NCBI GenBank assembly: GCA_023430325.1
Contig: JAEZAU010000233.1
Span: forward strand, 1 to 64,000
From: Bacteroidota bacterium
Lineage (GTDB): Bacteria; Bacteroidota; Bacteroidia; Flavobacteriales_F; PHOS-HE28
Direction: 5' to 3'
DNA length: 64,000 nt
The translations under genes were made by a program, and so were the position numbers. Shown here one piece after another: positions 49,623 through 57,814 of this stretch (position 1 is the first letter of the stretch; every line of letters begins with the position of its first letter). Below the pieces are notes generated by a model. That model was not told where the DNA came from. It was given only the letters and a program-made list of their open reading frames with translations, and made no database searches.

Positions 49623-52600
49623 TCAGAAGAAGGCGCGCACCTGGGCACCACCAACATGCACCACGGGCAGACCTTCCGATCGCCTCCCGTTATAGGTAAG
49701 ATCCACCTGCAGATTATTGCTGAGATTGCGCTGCACTGTCACATTCCATGTGAGGTTCGTTCCCGGCCGCAGGCCGCTGAGCAATTCATTCCCGAGTGAA
49801 CTGTTCACCTCGCCGGCAAAATCGATATCGACCAGATTGGCCGTGACCAGGAAGCTGCCCTTGCCTGCCGTGTTGTAGCGAAACTCGAGACCCAGGTCCT
49901 GTATCGTGGCCTTCTCACCACCGAATTCCTGAAGGTTCTTCTTCTCGGTGTATTTGAATGACGCGATCGCGCGTAAAGATGTGTTCGGCTGCCAGGTGAT
50001 CCGGGGCCTCGTTCCTTGTTGATCGATCACATAGGTGCGTCCCGAAAGAATGTCCGATGCACTTCTTATCCTTCCCTGTTCGCTTTCAATGTCCGCGGTC
50101 CATTGTCGTGTGGTGTTCCATCGAATACGCACGGTATTGAAATTCCTTTCACGTGATTCGAAGCCGCTTGTGAGCAGGGTGCGGCTCTCATCGCTCTGCC
50201 AGGTATGATCGATGCTCCAACTGCGGCTCGTGCGGTCGTAGTAAAAGGTGTTGCGCGCAGAGGAATTATAGGCGCTGAGCGTGGTGTCACTTCCGCGCGC
50301 ACTGAATGGATCGAGGGCCTGCAGGAGGTCCTGCACGCCGGTCTTGCGATCCACCCTTACCGATGCCATGTTGGACAATTTACCGATGAAGCCTTTCAAG
50401 CCGTCACGCTCTGCCCACACCGCACCAGGCCTAAGGTCCAATGCACCGCTCACCTGGTTGCTGAAGGTGCGAACGTAAGTATCGCTCGGCACGAAACTGC
50501 GGATGTAGTTCGCCTCATAACCGAAGGGCGCTATCTCGAACTCGTTCAATTCCTTTACGCCATTTCCGTTGTAGTCGTTCCAGATGTACAGACCCTGCCC
50601 GGCGGGAACTTCGAGATAGATGTACTCGCGACGCTGTTCCAGGCCGGATCCGAATTCATAGAAGATATCGAAGACCGCCACACCTTTCAATGTCTGAAGA
50701 TCATGATCCAACCGCGCGAGATACGTATCCTCCGGCCTTTGCGCCGTGAGGTTGCTGTCAACGATGTTCAGCTGCCGGTATGTGAACGTGGTGTTGATGC
50801 GATTGCGTGGGTTGCGCGCCAGGTCCAGGCCTGCGGAATAGGCATTCGCTATCGTGCCTACGGCCAGGCCACCGTCAACAAGTGCCTGATCTGTACGTTG
50901 ACCGCCTGAAAGCCGCCATTTGTTCTTGAACGTATCGGGGCTTTGCACGAAGAGCTCCCAATCATAGAACTGGTAACTTGGAGCGATCAAACTTCCGCTG
51001 GTGTCCGCGGTGAAAAGGTTCTGTTCATGTTCATCGCGATAACCGATCGTGAACCTCTTCGATCGATGCCTTACCTGCGCCTTGTGCCGGAGAAAGCTAC
51101 TGTTGGAAACTGCATCGGCCTTCAACCAACTACCTGTTCCGATAATGTCGAAACTGCCGAAGTGCAGATCGGAGAGCAACTCCTGCCTGTAGCCTTCATA
51201 AAGCTCCGAAACCTGGAAGGTCTGTGACGATAGTTCGAAAGCACCAAGCTTGCGCCCCTTGACGCCGGTACGAATCCCTGCGAGAACCTGATCATCGTTG
51301 ACGGGTGTGGTCAGTACATTCCAATTGCGCTCGAATTCCACCGCCCTGTACCGTTCCACGAACCGGAAGTTCTTTGATACCGTTTCCAGATCGCCACCCA
51401 TGGTCCAATGCAGTGAAGTATCCGAGTCACTGATCGGGATGGCGTGGTCGAGACGAAGCATGGTGCCCAGGCCTTGATCATCATTGGAATCTCGGCTGCT
51501 GAACGTGTTCCGATCGAAGCGGCTCATGGCGATCTCTGCAGTTCCGTTCGTTCTGTGGCTGAAACGATGATCAAGACCCAGTGTGATCAACTGCTGGCTG
51601 CGTGGCGGTATCAACACACGAACAGGTGCGTGATCGCCTCGGCGAACGATCTGGCCTGCCAGCGTATCAGGTGCGATCCATTTGAACACCCGCCCGTTCG
51701 GGGTGAATTCCTGCTGCACATAATCACCCGACCCGAAACCCACTTGCGAGAATGAAACACGGTAATGTGCTTCTTCGGGATCGATGCTGAAGACATAGAC
51801 AGGTGAATATCCGAGGGAATCGATCCTGCGATAAAGCACCTGATCGGTACCCCAACCCACACTATCGGCGCCATTGACCAGCGCACCGAGTGGATCATCC
51901 CCCGCCTCGCTCAGGGCCAGTTCATCATCATCCTCCAACTCCTGCTGAAGAGGCTGGCCCTTATGGTCCTGTTCACTGAAAACGTTGAGGCGTAATGTGC
52001 TTTTGCCCAGTTCGGTGATGTTATCCACCCGCACCAGCGAGCGCGCATAGTTCTTGTCGGAGTACTGGAATTCGATGATGATCCGCCTGTCTTTCGTGAT
52101 CAGACGGCGCGCTGTGAAGGTGAGCTCGGCGGTGTTGTAATCGATCACATAATCATTCTCCTGCCCACGTGTCATCAACTGTCCATCGATGTATACTCTT
52201 TCCGTGCCTGAGAGTACCACGATGAATGTCTCGCCGTCATTTCCGCGCAGGCGGTAAGGCCCCTGCACCCCTTCGATCCCCTGTACGAGCTGGCGCGCGA
52301 ACTTTCCCTTGCTCACTGCCACGCTGGCGCCTGCTGAACTGGGTCTCTCACCAGCTATAGGCAGGCGCGTGTTGTAGCTAAGGCCTTTGGTCTTCTTGAG
52401 GTAGGTAAGGAAATGGCTCCTGGGCCTTAGAAGCACGAAATCACCTGCGATCACCTCCCACAACGCGCCCTGTCTTACCGGATCATCCTCGTAGAGCTTG
52501 ATGAACACCTGATCGAAATCCTGTAATTCCAACGTATTGCCACCAGCCTGGATGGGGATGTTGTTGTCGGTGACCGATGCAAGCACTTTTATCCGTTCCG

Positions 52601-53105
52601 TCAGATCTCCGCTCAACTCAAGGTTCATTGCGGAATTCACTGCCAGATCCTGGTTGTTGCCGAAGAGGATGCCGCGTGAGATGCTTCCACTTCGCTGCAA
52701 TCCACCCCCGCTAAGCAACGATCCCTCCTGCCGCGGTATCTCGTACTTGAACGGTTCAGGCCGGTCGCCGCTGGGCGTGAGCAAGGCTTCACGATCCTTG
52801 TGTTGCACCACACCACCGAGCAAGAGCGGCATGGCGCGATACCTTACAAATACACTGTCCGGCGCCTGCGGCCAGATGATGATCGATAAATAGGGATCGG
52901 AAGAATAGGCACTGGGATCCACGATGACGGAATCCTGGAACACGTGCAGGCTGCCAGGCACGAAACTCAGCGTATCGACCTGAATGGTATCACCGGTCGG
53001 TCTCAGCCAACGTTCACGAAGATTCGATCCCGTCTGCGCCAGAATGAGAACAGGAGCGTAGAAGCCCAGCAGAATGAGGATCCCACGGCCGGAATAAGAG
53101 CGCAT
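49623..53105 (-). CDS. Large outer-membrane beta-barrel protein, SprA-like
   Basis: 1160 codons from the preferred ATG at 53105 (signal peptide MRSYSGRGILILLGFYAPVLI). The N-terminal half has ISRGILFGNNQDLAVNSAMN and LSGDLTERIKVLASVTDNNI, and LQDFDQVFIKLYEDDP. The region around DFVLLRPRSHFLTYLKKTKG resembles segments of SprA, the T9SS translocon barrel, but the protein is about half its size. The C-terminal half is a series of amphipathic beta strands (VDIDFAGEVNSSLG, NNLQVDLTYNGR), ending AQVRAFF with an aromatic last residue as in outer-membrane barrels. The predicted location is the outer membrane; the role is unknown. It is divergent from the peptide-binding lipoprotein. Confidence 0.8.
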   Translation of the reverse strand: MRSYSGRGILILLGFYAPVLILAQTGSNLRERWLRPTGDTIQVDTLSFVPGSLHVFQDSVIVDPSAYSSDPYLSIIIWPQAPDSVFVRYRAMPLLLGGVVQHKDREALLTPSGDRPEPFKYEIPRQEGSLLSGGGLQRSGSISRGILFGNNQDLAVNSAMNLELSGDLTERIKVLASVTDNNIPIQAGGNTLELQDFDQVFIKLYEDDPVRQGALWEVIAGDFVLLRPRSHFLTYLKKTKGLSYNTRLPIAGERPSSAGASVAVSKGKFARQLVQGIEGVQGPYRLRGNDGETFIVVLSGTERVYIDGQLMTRGQENDYVIDYNTAELTFTARRLITKDRRIIIEFQYSDKNYARSLVRVDNITELGKSTLRLNVFSEQDHKGQPLQQELEDDDELALSEAGDDPLGALVNGADSVGWGTDQVLYRRIDSLGYSPVYVFSIDPEEAHYRVSFSQVGFGSGDYVQQEFTPNGRVFKWIAPDTLAGQIVRRGDHAPVRVLIPPRSQQLITLGLDHRFSHRTNGTAEIAMSRFDRNTFSSRDSNDDQGLGTMLRLDHAIPISDSDTSLHWTMGGDLETVSKNFRFVERYRAVEFERNWNVLTTPVNDDQVLAGIRTGVKGRKLGAFELSSQTFQVSELYEGYRQELLSDLHFGSFDIIGTGSWLKADAVSNSSFLRHKAQVRHRSKRFTIGYRDEHEQNLFTADTSGSLIAPSYQFYDWELFVQSPDTFKNKWRLSGGQRTDQALVDGGLAVGTIANAYSAGLDLARNPRNRINTTFTYRQLNIVDSNLTAQRPEDTYLARLDHDLQTLKGVAVFDIFYEFGSGLEQRREYIYLEVPAGQGLYIWNDYNGNGVKELNEFEIAPFGYEANYIRSFVPSDTYVRTFSNQVSGALDLRPGAVWAERDGLKGFIGKLSNMASVRVDRKTGVQDLLQALDPFSARGSDTTLSAYNSSARNTFYYDRTSRSWSIDHTWQSDESRTLLTSGFESRERNFNTVRIRWNTTRQWTADIESEQGRIRSASDILSGRTYVIDQQGTRPRITWQPNTSLRAIASFKYTEKKNLQEFGGEKATIQDLGLEFRYNTAGKGSFLVTANLVDIDFAGEVNSSLGNELLSGLRPGTNLTWNVTVQRNLSNNLQVDLTYNGRRSEGLPVVHVGGAQVRAFF

Positions 53106-53281
53106 CGAGGTCCGGAATTGGATACCGATCCCCGCCTCGTGATGACCGTTGGGCACATGGAACATACGGAACAGCAGCCCGAAAATTATCCGAAACACCA
53201 GTAATGATAGTGCATCGCAGCATCACCATCCGATCGTTGAATGTTCGTGGCCGATGGAACTCCATGCCTGTCTGCGGCGTA

Positions 53282-53289
53282 TAAGTTTG
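53282..53289 (+). promoter_or_regulatory. TAAGTTTG box 6 bases before lipoprotein start
   Basis: An exact TAnnTTTG match is followed by ACTTTC and then the ATG at 53296. It rules out the longer N-terminal versions, which would start upstream of the promoter. Confidence 0.55.
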
Positions 53290-53295
53290 ACTTTC

Positions 53296-55014
53296 ATGAT
53301 GTGCTCCCGCTCCGGATCGCTGCTCTTATTGGTGCCGATCCTAATATCCGCCTGGTCGTGCGCAGGAACTTTCAAACCCCGGGAACGTCAGGGTGAGGGC
53401 GGTAAATACTACGGTGGAGTCTTCAACGTGAACGAGACTGAAGGTTTGCGGAGCCTTTTTCCTTTAAGCATCACCCAGGCATCCTCGGCACGTGTGGCCA
53501 GCCAGATCTATGAAGGCTTGGTCGGGTTCGACCCCAAGGACCTCAGCATCAAACCAGCACTGGCCACTTCATGGTCGGTGGACGCCTCCTCACGGGTCTT
53601 CACCTTCAACATCCGACGGAATGTTCGGTTCCATGATGACCCATGCTTCCCCGAGGGATCTGGACGGCTACTGACCGCGCAGGATGTTGCTGCATGTTTC
53701 ACGCGCATCTGCACGGCCGATCCCACCAACCAGATGCAATGGTTGTTCGTTGGGCGGATCAATGGCGCGGAAGAACATTATGAGGCTACACGGAAAAAGC
53801 TGAATTCCACCGGTGTGAAGGGCATCGAAGTGCTTGATGATTATACGCTGCGCATCTCACTGGCAGCCTCCTCTCCCACCTTCCTGCATGTGCTCGCCCA
53901 TCAAGGCTGTTGGATCTATCCTTCAGAGATGGTGCAACACTATGAGAACGACATCCTCTGGCATCCGGTGGGCACCGGACCGTTCAAGATGAAGAGTTAT
54001 CGCCGGGGCGAATCATTGATCCTGGAGAGAAATCCGAACTACTGGGCCGCCGACGATCTCGGCAACGATCTGCCATTCCTCGATGCCATCAGATACACCT
54101 TCACATCTGACAAGAACCGCGAACTGGATGAATTCCTGAAAGGGAACCTTTCCATGGTCTTCGAAGTTCCTGTAGGCCGGACCGATGTATTGAAAAATTC
54201 CAGGGAATTCCAGGTCCAGAGCATTCCAGCATTTTCGGTCCAATACTACGGTTTCAATGCACGGCAGGAACCGTTCAAGGACATCAGGATCCGCCGGGCG
54301 TTCTCGCTTGCCATAGACAGGCAATTACTGGCAGACAGTATTCTGCATGGCCTGGCAGTACCGGCCACGCGCGGCATGGTGCCTCCGGGGTTCAAGGATT
54401 ATCCCTATGATCTGGTCCCTGAGCTGCGCCACGATCCCGATGAGGCAAGAAGATCGCTTGCCTCGGCCGGCTATCCTGGTGGAAAGGGGCTGCCTACCGT
54501 TTTCCTTCAGGTGAACAATGATGGTTTCGGATATGTGGAGGTCGCTTCGATGATACAATCCATGCTGGAGCGTGAACTGGGTGTACGTGTGGTATCATCC
54601 GTGTTGCCGATGGAACAACATTTCGATAAGATCGAACGTGGTGCTGCCTCTTTCTGGCGCGCAGGCTGGATCGTGGACCATCCCGATCCGGAGAACATTC
54701 TTGAATTGTTCCATGGCCGATCGGTCCCGGCGGATACGTCAGCGCCGTCATACCTGAACAATACCCGCTACAAGGACCAGGAATTCGATACGTTCTTCGA
54801 TCTGGCCCACGGCACCTCAGACCATAAGAAGCGGCTCGAACTGCTCGCAAAAGCAGAGAAGATCCTGATGGATGACATGATCGTGATGCCCGTCTATCAC
54901 GAGAATTCAGTGCGCCTTCTCCAGCCTTATGTGAAGGACATGCCGATAAATGCCATGGAATTACGCGATATGCGACTGGTGTGGTTCGACCCCGCCCTGC
55001 GTGATGCGATCTAG
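53296..55014 (+). CDS. Peptide ABC-type substrate-binding lipoprotein (SBP_bac_5)
   Basis: 572 codons from the ATG at 53296. The lipoprotein signal is MMCSRSGSLLLLVPILISAW, with Cys two residues later. Family 5 binding-protein motifs are ASSARVASQIYEGLVGFDPK, FNIRRNVRFHDDPCF, GTGPFKMKSYRRGESLILER and AFSLAIDRQLLADSILHG. Such proteins capture peptides or other solutes for DppBC-type permeases. No permease or ATPase gene lies nearby, so it is an orphan or works with an unlinked transporter. A TAAGTTTG box lies 6 bases before the ATG. The stop overlaps the convergent unknown gene by four bases. Confidence 0.92.
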   Translation: MMCSRSGSLLLLVPILISAWSCAGTFKPRERQGEGGKYYGGVFNVNETEGLRSLFPLSITQASSARVASQIYEGLVGFDPKDLSIKPALATSWSVDASSRVFTFNIRRNVRFHDDPCFPEGSGRLLTAQDVAACFTRICTADPTNQMQWLFVGRINGAEEHYEATRKKLNSTGVKGIEVLDDYTLRISLAASSPTFLHVLAHQGCWIYPSEMVQHYENDILWHPVGTGPFKMKSYRRGESLILERNPNYWAADDLGNDLPFLDAIRYTFTSDKNRELDEFLKGNLSMVFEVPVGRTDVLKNSREFQVQSIPAFSVQYYGFNARQEPFKDIRIRRAFSLAIDRQLLADSILHGLAVPATRGMVPPGFKDYPYDLVPELRHDPDEARRSLASAGYPGGKGLPTVFLQVNNDGFGYVEVASMIQSMLERELGVRVVSSVLPMEQHFDKIERGAASFWRAGWIVDHPDPENILELFHGRSVPADTSAPSYLNNTRYKDQEFDTFFDLAHGTSDHKKRLELLAKAEKILMDDMIVMPVYHENSVRLLQPYVKDMPINAMELRDMRLVWFDPALRDAI

Positions 55015-55727
55015 GCGATGTTGGTGGTGATCTGCTCGTAGACCATCTGTTTGGCCAACGGCATGAAGGTCTCGATGTGTGGCAGATCGATATCGCTCTC
55101 AAAGACGAAAACAGCAGGGTTCGGCATGTTCCGATGGCTGTTCAACAGTTCTGACCTGATCTGTTCGTAGGTGTGGCCGATGCTCACCGTGCATGAGGTC
55201 ACATAGCGGGTGTGCACGCTGCGGTACTGTTTCTCTTCTCTGGCTTCGCGGAACAACGGCATGGCGTAGGCATACACCCGCGCCTCCCTGCCCGTACGAA
55301 GAAGTAACCAGCCTTCCTTGGCGTTCAATGGTTGGATACCAACGGGTGAAATACGGATCCGATCGGCGATCTCTTCCCTCAATTCACGTCCGTCTATCAG
55401 CGCCTTGTTCAATCCCGGTATGGAGAATTCCAACACCTCATCTATGATCGAGAGTAGCGCATCGTCATCCACCGGCTCATACTGGGGATCACCAGTGCGC
55501 GGATCGAAGCCCAAGAGCGGTCCCGCAAGGCTTCGCTCCAGATCCTCCTTGGTCCTCCTCAGTTGTACAAGTTCTTCCACGTGCGCCTTTATATCCTCCA
55601 GATACGGATACAACTTTCGCTCAGAGAACCTGGCATTCACGCGCTGCAAATAGGCCAGAAGCATGTATCGCTTCAATTCTGCATCCAGGGCAGGACGCAC
55701 CACCCAATCCTTTGGCAATCCGTTCAT
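55011..55727 (-). CDS. Conserved cytosolic protein of unknown function
   Basis: 238 codons from the ATG at 55727 (MNGLPKDWVVRPALDAELKR). The frame is open far upstream, but that part overlaps the OmpA-like gene on the other strand. It has no signal or membrane segment. The N-terminus is helical (LLAYLQRVNARFSERKLYPY, HVEELVQLRRTKEDLERSL), and a mixed C-terminal domain contains PVGIQPLNAKEGWLLLRTGR and the end VFVFESDIDLPHIETFMPLA. I know of similar proteins in Bacteroidota without an assigned role. A TATTTTTG promoter box lies at 55763-55770. Confidence 0.8.
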   Translation of the reverse strand: MNGLPKDWVVRPALDAELKRYMLLAYLQRVNARFSERKLYPYLEDIKAHVEELVQLRRTKEDLERSLAGPLLGFDPRTGDPQYEPVDDDALLSIIDEVLEFSIPGLNKALIDGRELREEIADRIRISPVGIQPLNAKEGWLLLRTGREARVYAYAMPLFREAREEKQYRSVHTRYVTSCTVSIGHTYEQIRSELLNSHRNMPNPAVFVFESDIDLPHIETFMPLAKQMVYEQITTNIA

Positions 55728-55762
55728 GGAAGTTGCGGCTCTATAGGTTGGAACGAACTGTT

Positions 55763-55770
55763 CAAAAATA
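55763..55770 (-). promoter_or_regulatory. TATTTTTG promoter box for unknown gene
   Basis: An exact TAnnTTTG match on the minus strand has a leader of about 30 bases to the ATG at 55727. This supports the short start. Confidence 0.6.
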
Positions 55771-55841
55771 TTGTTGCCTTCTCTCTTCCGGGCCACCGGC
55801 CCTTCCCACCTTTGAACATCAGATGTTATAAAGCCACAAAC

Positions 55842-56816
55842 ATGCCGATCGGCCGAAACCTGTTCATCGTATCCATCATTTCCATGCTGATCATTACCGG
55901 TTGCGTACCTGCGCGCAAGTGGCAGGAGGCTGATCAGCGCGCCAACACGTTGCAGGCCGAAGCCGATGCGGCCAATGCCCGCGCACGGGACGCCCAGATC
56001 GCGTTGACCGAATTGCAGGGCCGCAATGATGACCTGGCCCGCAGGATAAATGAACTTCAACGGGATACTGCCGTGCTGGGAACTTCGCTCAGGCAGATGA
56101 CCACGCAATATGACAAGATCAATCAGCTCAACAATGAGCTGCTGGATAAATACAACAAATTACTTGCTGGCGATCGCAGTGAGAACCAGAAGCTCGTAAA
56201 GGACCTTGAAGCCTTACGTTCCGACCTGATCATGAAAGAGGATTCACTGAAGAGCCTTGAATCCCGGGTACAGGAAAGATCCCGGGCACTGGCCGATCGC
56301 GAAGCAAAGCTGGCGGAGCTTCAGGCCGATGTCGCTGCGAAGGACGAGGCGATGAGAAAGTTGAAGGACAGGGTGAGCCAGGCGCTTACCGGTTTCGAAG
56401 GGAAAGGCTTGACCGTGGAACGGCGTGGCGGCCGTATCCATGTAAGCATGGAGAACAAACTGCTCTTCCCCAGCGGAAGCGCGGCCGTGGATCCCAAGGG
56501 CCGCGAGGCACTCTCCCAACTTGCCAAGGCCATCGAAAATGAAAAGGACCTCAACATCATCGTTGAAGGCCACACGGATACGGACAAAGTGCAGCCCGGC
56601 GCGGCCTACAAGGACAATTGGGACCTGAGCGTCATGCGCGCCACATCGGTGATACGCATCCTGCGGGAGAACAGCCGCATAGATCCACTGCGCCTTACCG
56701 CATCGGGCCGTGGGGAATACCTGCCTGTTGACCCCAATGACAAGGCAAAGAACCGCAGGATCGAAGTGATACTTGCGCCCGATCTGCAGGAATTGTTCGA
56801 GCTTGTACGGGATTGA
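55842..56816 (+). CDS. OmpA-family coiled-coil lipoprotein
   Basis: 324 codons from the ATG at 55842. The lipoprotein signal is MPIGRNLFIVSIISMLIITG followed by Cys. A long coiled coil at residues 25-195 (LQAEADAANARARDAQIALT; VKDLEALRSDLIMKEDSLKS) is followed by the C-terminal OmpA/MotB peptidoglycan-binding domain (LLFPSGSAAVDPKGREALSQ; IIVEGHTDTDKVQPGAAYKD; SGRGEYLPVDPNDKAKNRRI). It probably links the outer membrane to peptidoglycan. It is divergent from the unknown gene with about 115 bases between starts, and convergent with the SDR gene. Confidence 0.9.
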   Translation: MPIGRNLFIVSIISMLIITGCVPARKWQEADQRANTLQAEADAANARARDAQIALTELQGRNDDLARRINELQRDTAVLGTSLRQMTTQYDKINQLNNELLDKYNKLLAGDRSENQKLVKDLEALRSDLIMKEDSLKSLESRVQERSRALADREAKLAELQADVAAKDEAMRKLKDRVSQALTGFEGKGLTVERRGGRIHVSMENKLLFPSGSAAVDPKGREALSQLAKAIENEKDLNIIVEGHTDTDKVQPGAAYKDNWDLSVMRATSVIRILRENSRIDPLRLTASGRGEYLPVDPNDKAKNRRIEVILAPDLQELFELVRD

Positions 56817-57590
56817 TCAGAGTGAAGCCGTACGGCCGCCATCCACCGGAAGGTTGATGCCATTGATGTAGCCCGCCGAAGGACCGGCAAGGAATGCGAT
56901 GGCATTGGCTATCTCTTTTGCCTGAGCGAACCGTCGCAACGGCACTTCGGCCATCATCTCGCTGGCGACCTCTTCTTCCGATCGCCCGGTGGCCTTGGAT
57001 CTGTTCCTGATGATCGAACGGAGCCGTTCAGTGTCGGTGGCTCCCGGCAACACATTGTTCACCGTGATGCCATAAGGGCCCAGCTCATTGGCAAGTGTTT
57101 TCGCCCAATTGGCCACCGCTCCGCGGACCGTGTTGCTCACGCCCAGGTTCGGCAATGGTTGTTTCACACTTGTGCTGATCACATTGATGATACGGCCGTG
57201 CATGCGCTCCTTCATTCCTGGAACGATCGCCCTCACCAATGTCTGGAACGCGATCAAGTGTTGCGTGAAGGCCTGCTCGAACGCATCAGGCTCTGCGAGA
57301 TGCGCAAGCCCTGGCGGAGGACCTCCCGTATTATTGATCAATATGTCGATCTGAAGACCTTGTACTTTCTGCGCCAGTGAAAGCCGATCGCTCATATCTG
57401 CTTCTATGTAACCGTGCTGCTGCCCATGCGCAGTTCGAAGCGATGCCATCACCTCTTCCAACTTCACTTCCGATCTTGAAAGCAGGATCACTTCTCCACC
57501 CAGATAGGCGATCTGTTGGGCCGCTGCGCGACCAATTCCACCAGTGGATCCACAGACAAGCGCGCGTCTGCCGGTCAATGCTATTTCCAT
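56817..57590 (-). CDS. Short-chain dehydrogenase/reductase
   Basis: 257 codons. Rossmann-type SDR with TGRRALVCGSTGGIGRAAAQ (cofactor loop), INNTGGPPPG in the NNAG position, a catalytic Ser in INVISTSVKQP, and a C-terminal GYINGINLPVDGGRTASL. The usual YxxxK motif is not conserved: the corresponding stretch VSNTVRGAVANWAKTLANEL has no Tyr four residues before a Lys. The NNTGGPPPG and SNTVRGAV forms recur in a known SDR subgroup, so this is not necessarily inactivation. The substrate is unknown. A TACTTTTG box lies 5 bases before the ATG. The stop touches the OmpA-like stop. Confidence 0.88.
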   Translation of the reverse strand: MEIALTGRRALVCGSTGGIGRAAAQQIAYLGGEVILLSRSEVKLEEVMASLRTAHGQQHGYIEADMSDRLSLAQKVQGLQIDILINNTGGPPPGLAHLAEPDAFEQAFTQHLIAFQTLVRAIVPGMKERMHGRIINVISTSVKQPLPNLGVSNTVRGAVANWAKTLANELGPYGITVNNVLPGATDTERLRSIIRNRSKATGRSEEEVASEMMAEVPLRRFAQAKEIANAIAFLAGPSAGYINGINLPVDGGRTASL

Positions 57591-57595
57591 CCGCG

Positions 57596-57603
57596 CAAAA
57601 GTA
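57596..57603 (-). promoter_or_regulatory. TACTTTTG box 5 bases before SDR start
   Basis: An exact TAnnTTTG match on the minus strand is separated from the ATG at 57590 by CGCGG. Confidence 0.55.
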
Positions 57604-57802
57604 CCTCGCCGCAGCTCCCTGACCGATCGACCGGACCCGGCAATTCATTCTACGGATACCCCAACGCATAGGCTGAAAAAGCCCGCGACGAAGATCCATT
57701 CAAGAAAAATGGGACCAAAGTTCCTTGGATCGGCGCACCTCTTCTTGTCAAGCCCGCGATCGTCAAGGGGGTCAGGGTCTGTCATGGCTCGCTTCAACCC
57801 TC

Positions 57803-57810
57803 TAATTTCG
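57803..57810 (+). promoter_or_regulatory. TAATTTCG box 4 bases before CotH gene
   Basis: A one-mismatch form of TAnnTTTG is separated from the GTG start at 57815 by GCCG. It supports the GTG as the true start. Confidence 0.4.
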
Positions 57811-57814
57811 GCCG

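Noticed and set aside
55728..56108. N-terminal extension of the 238-codon unknown protein
   Set aside because: It is antisense to the OmpA-like gene and contains the TATTTTTG promoter; the ATG at 55727 is preferred.
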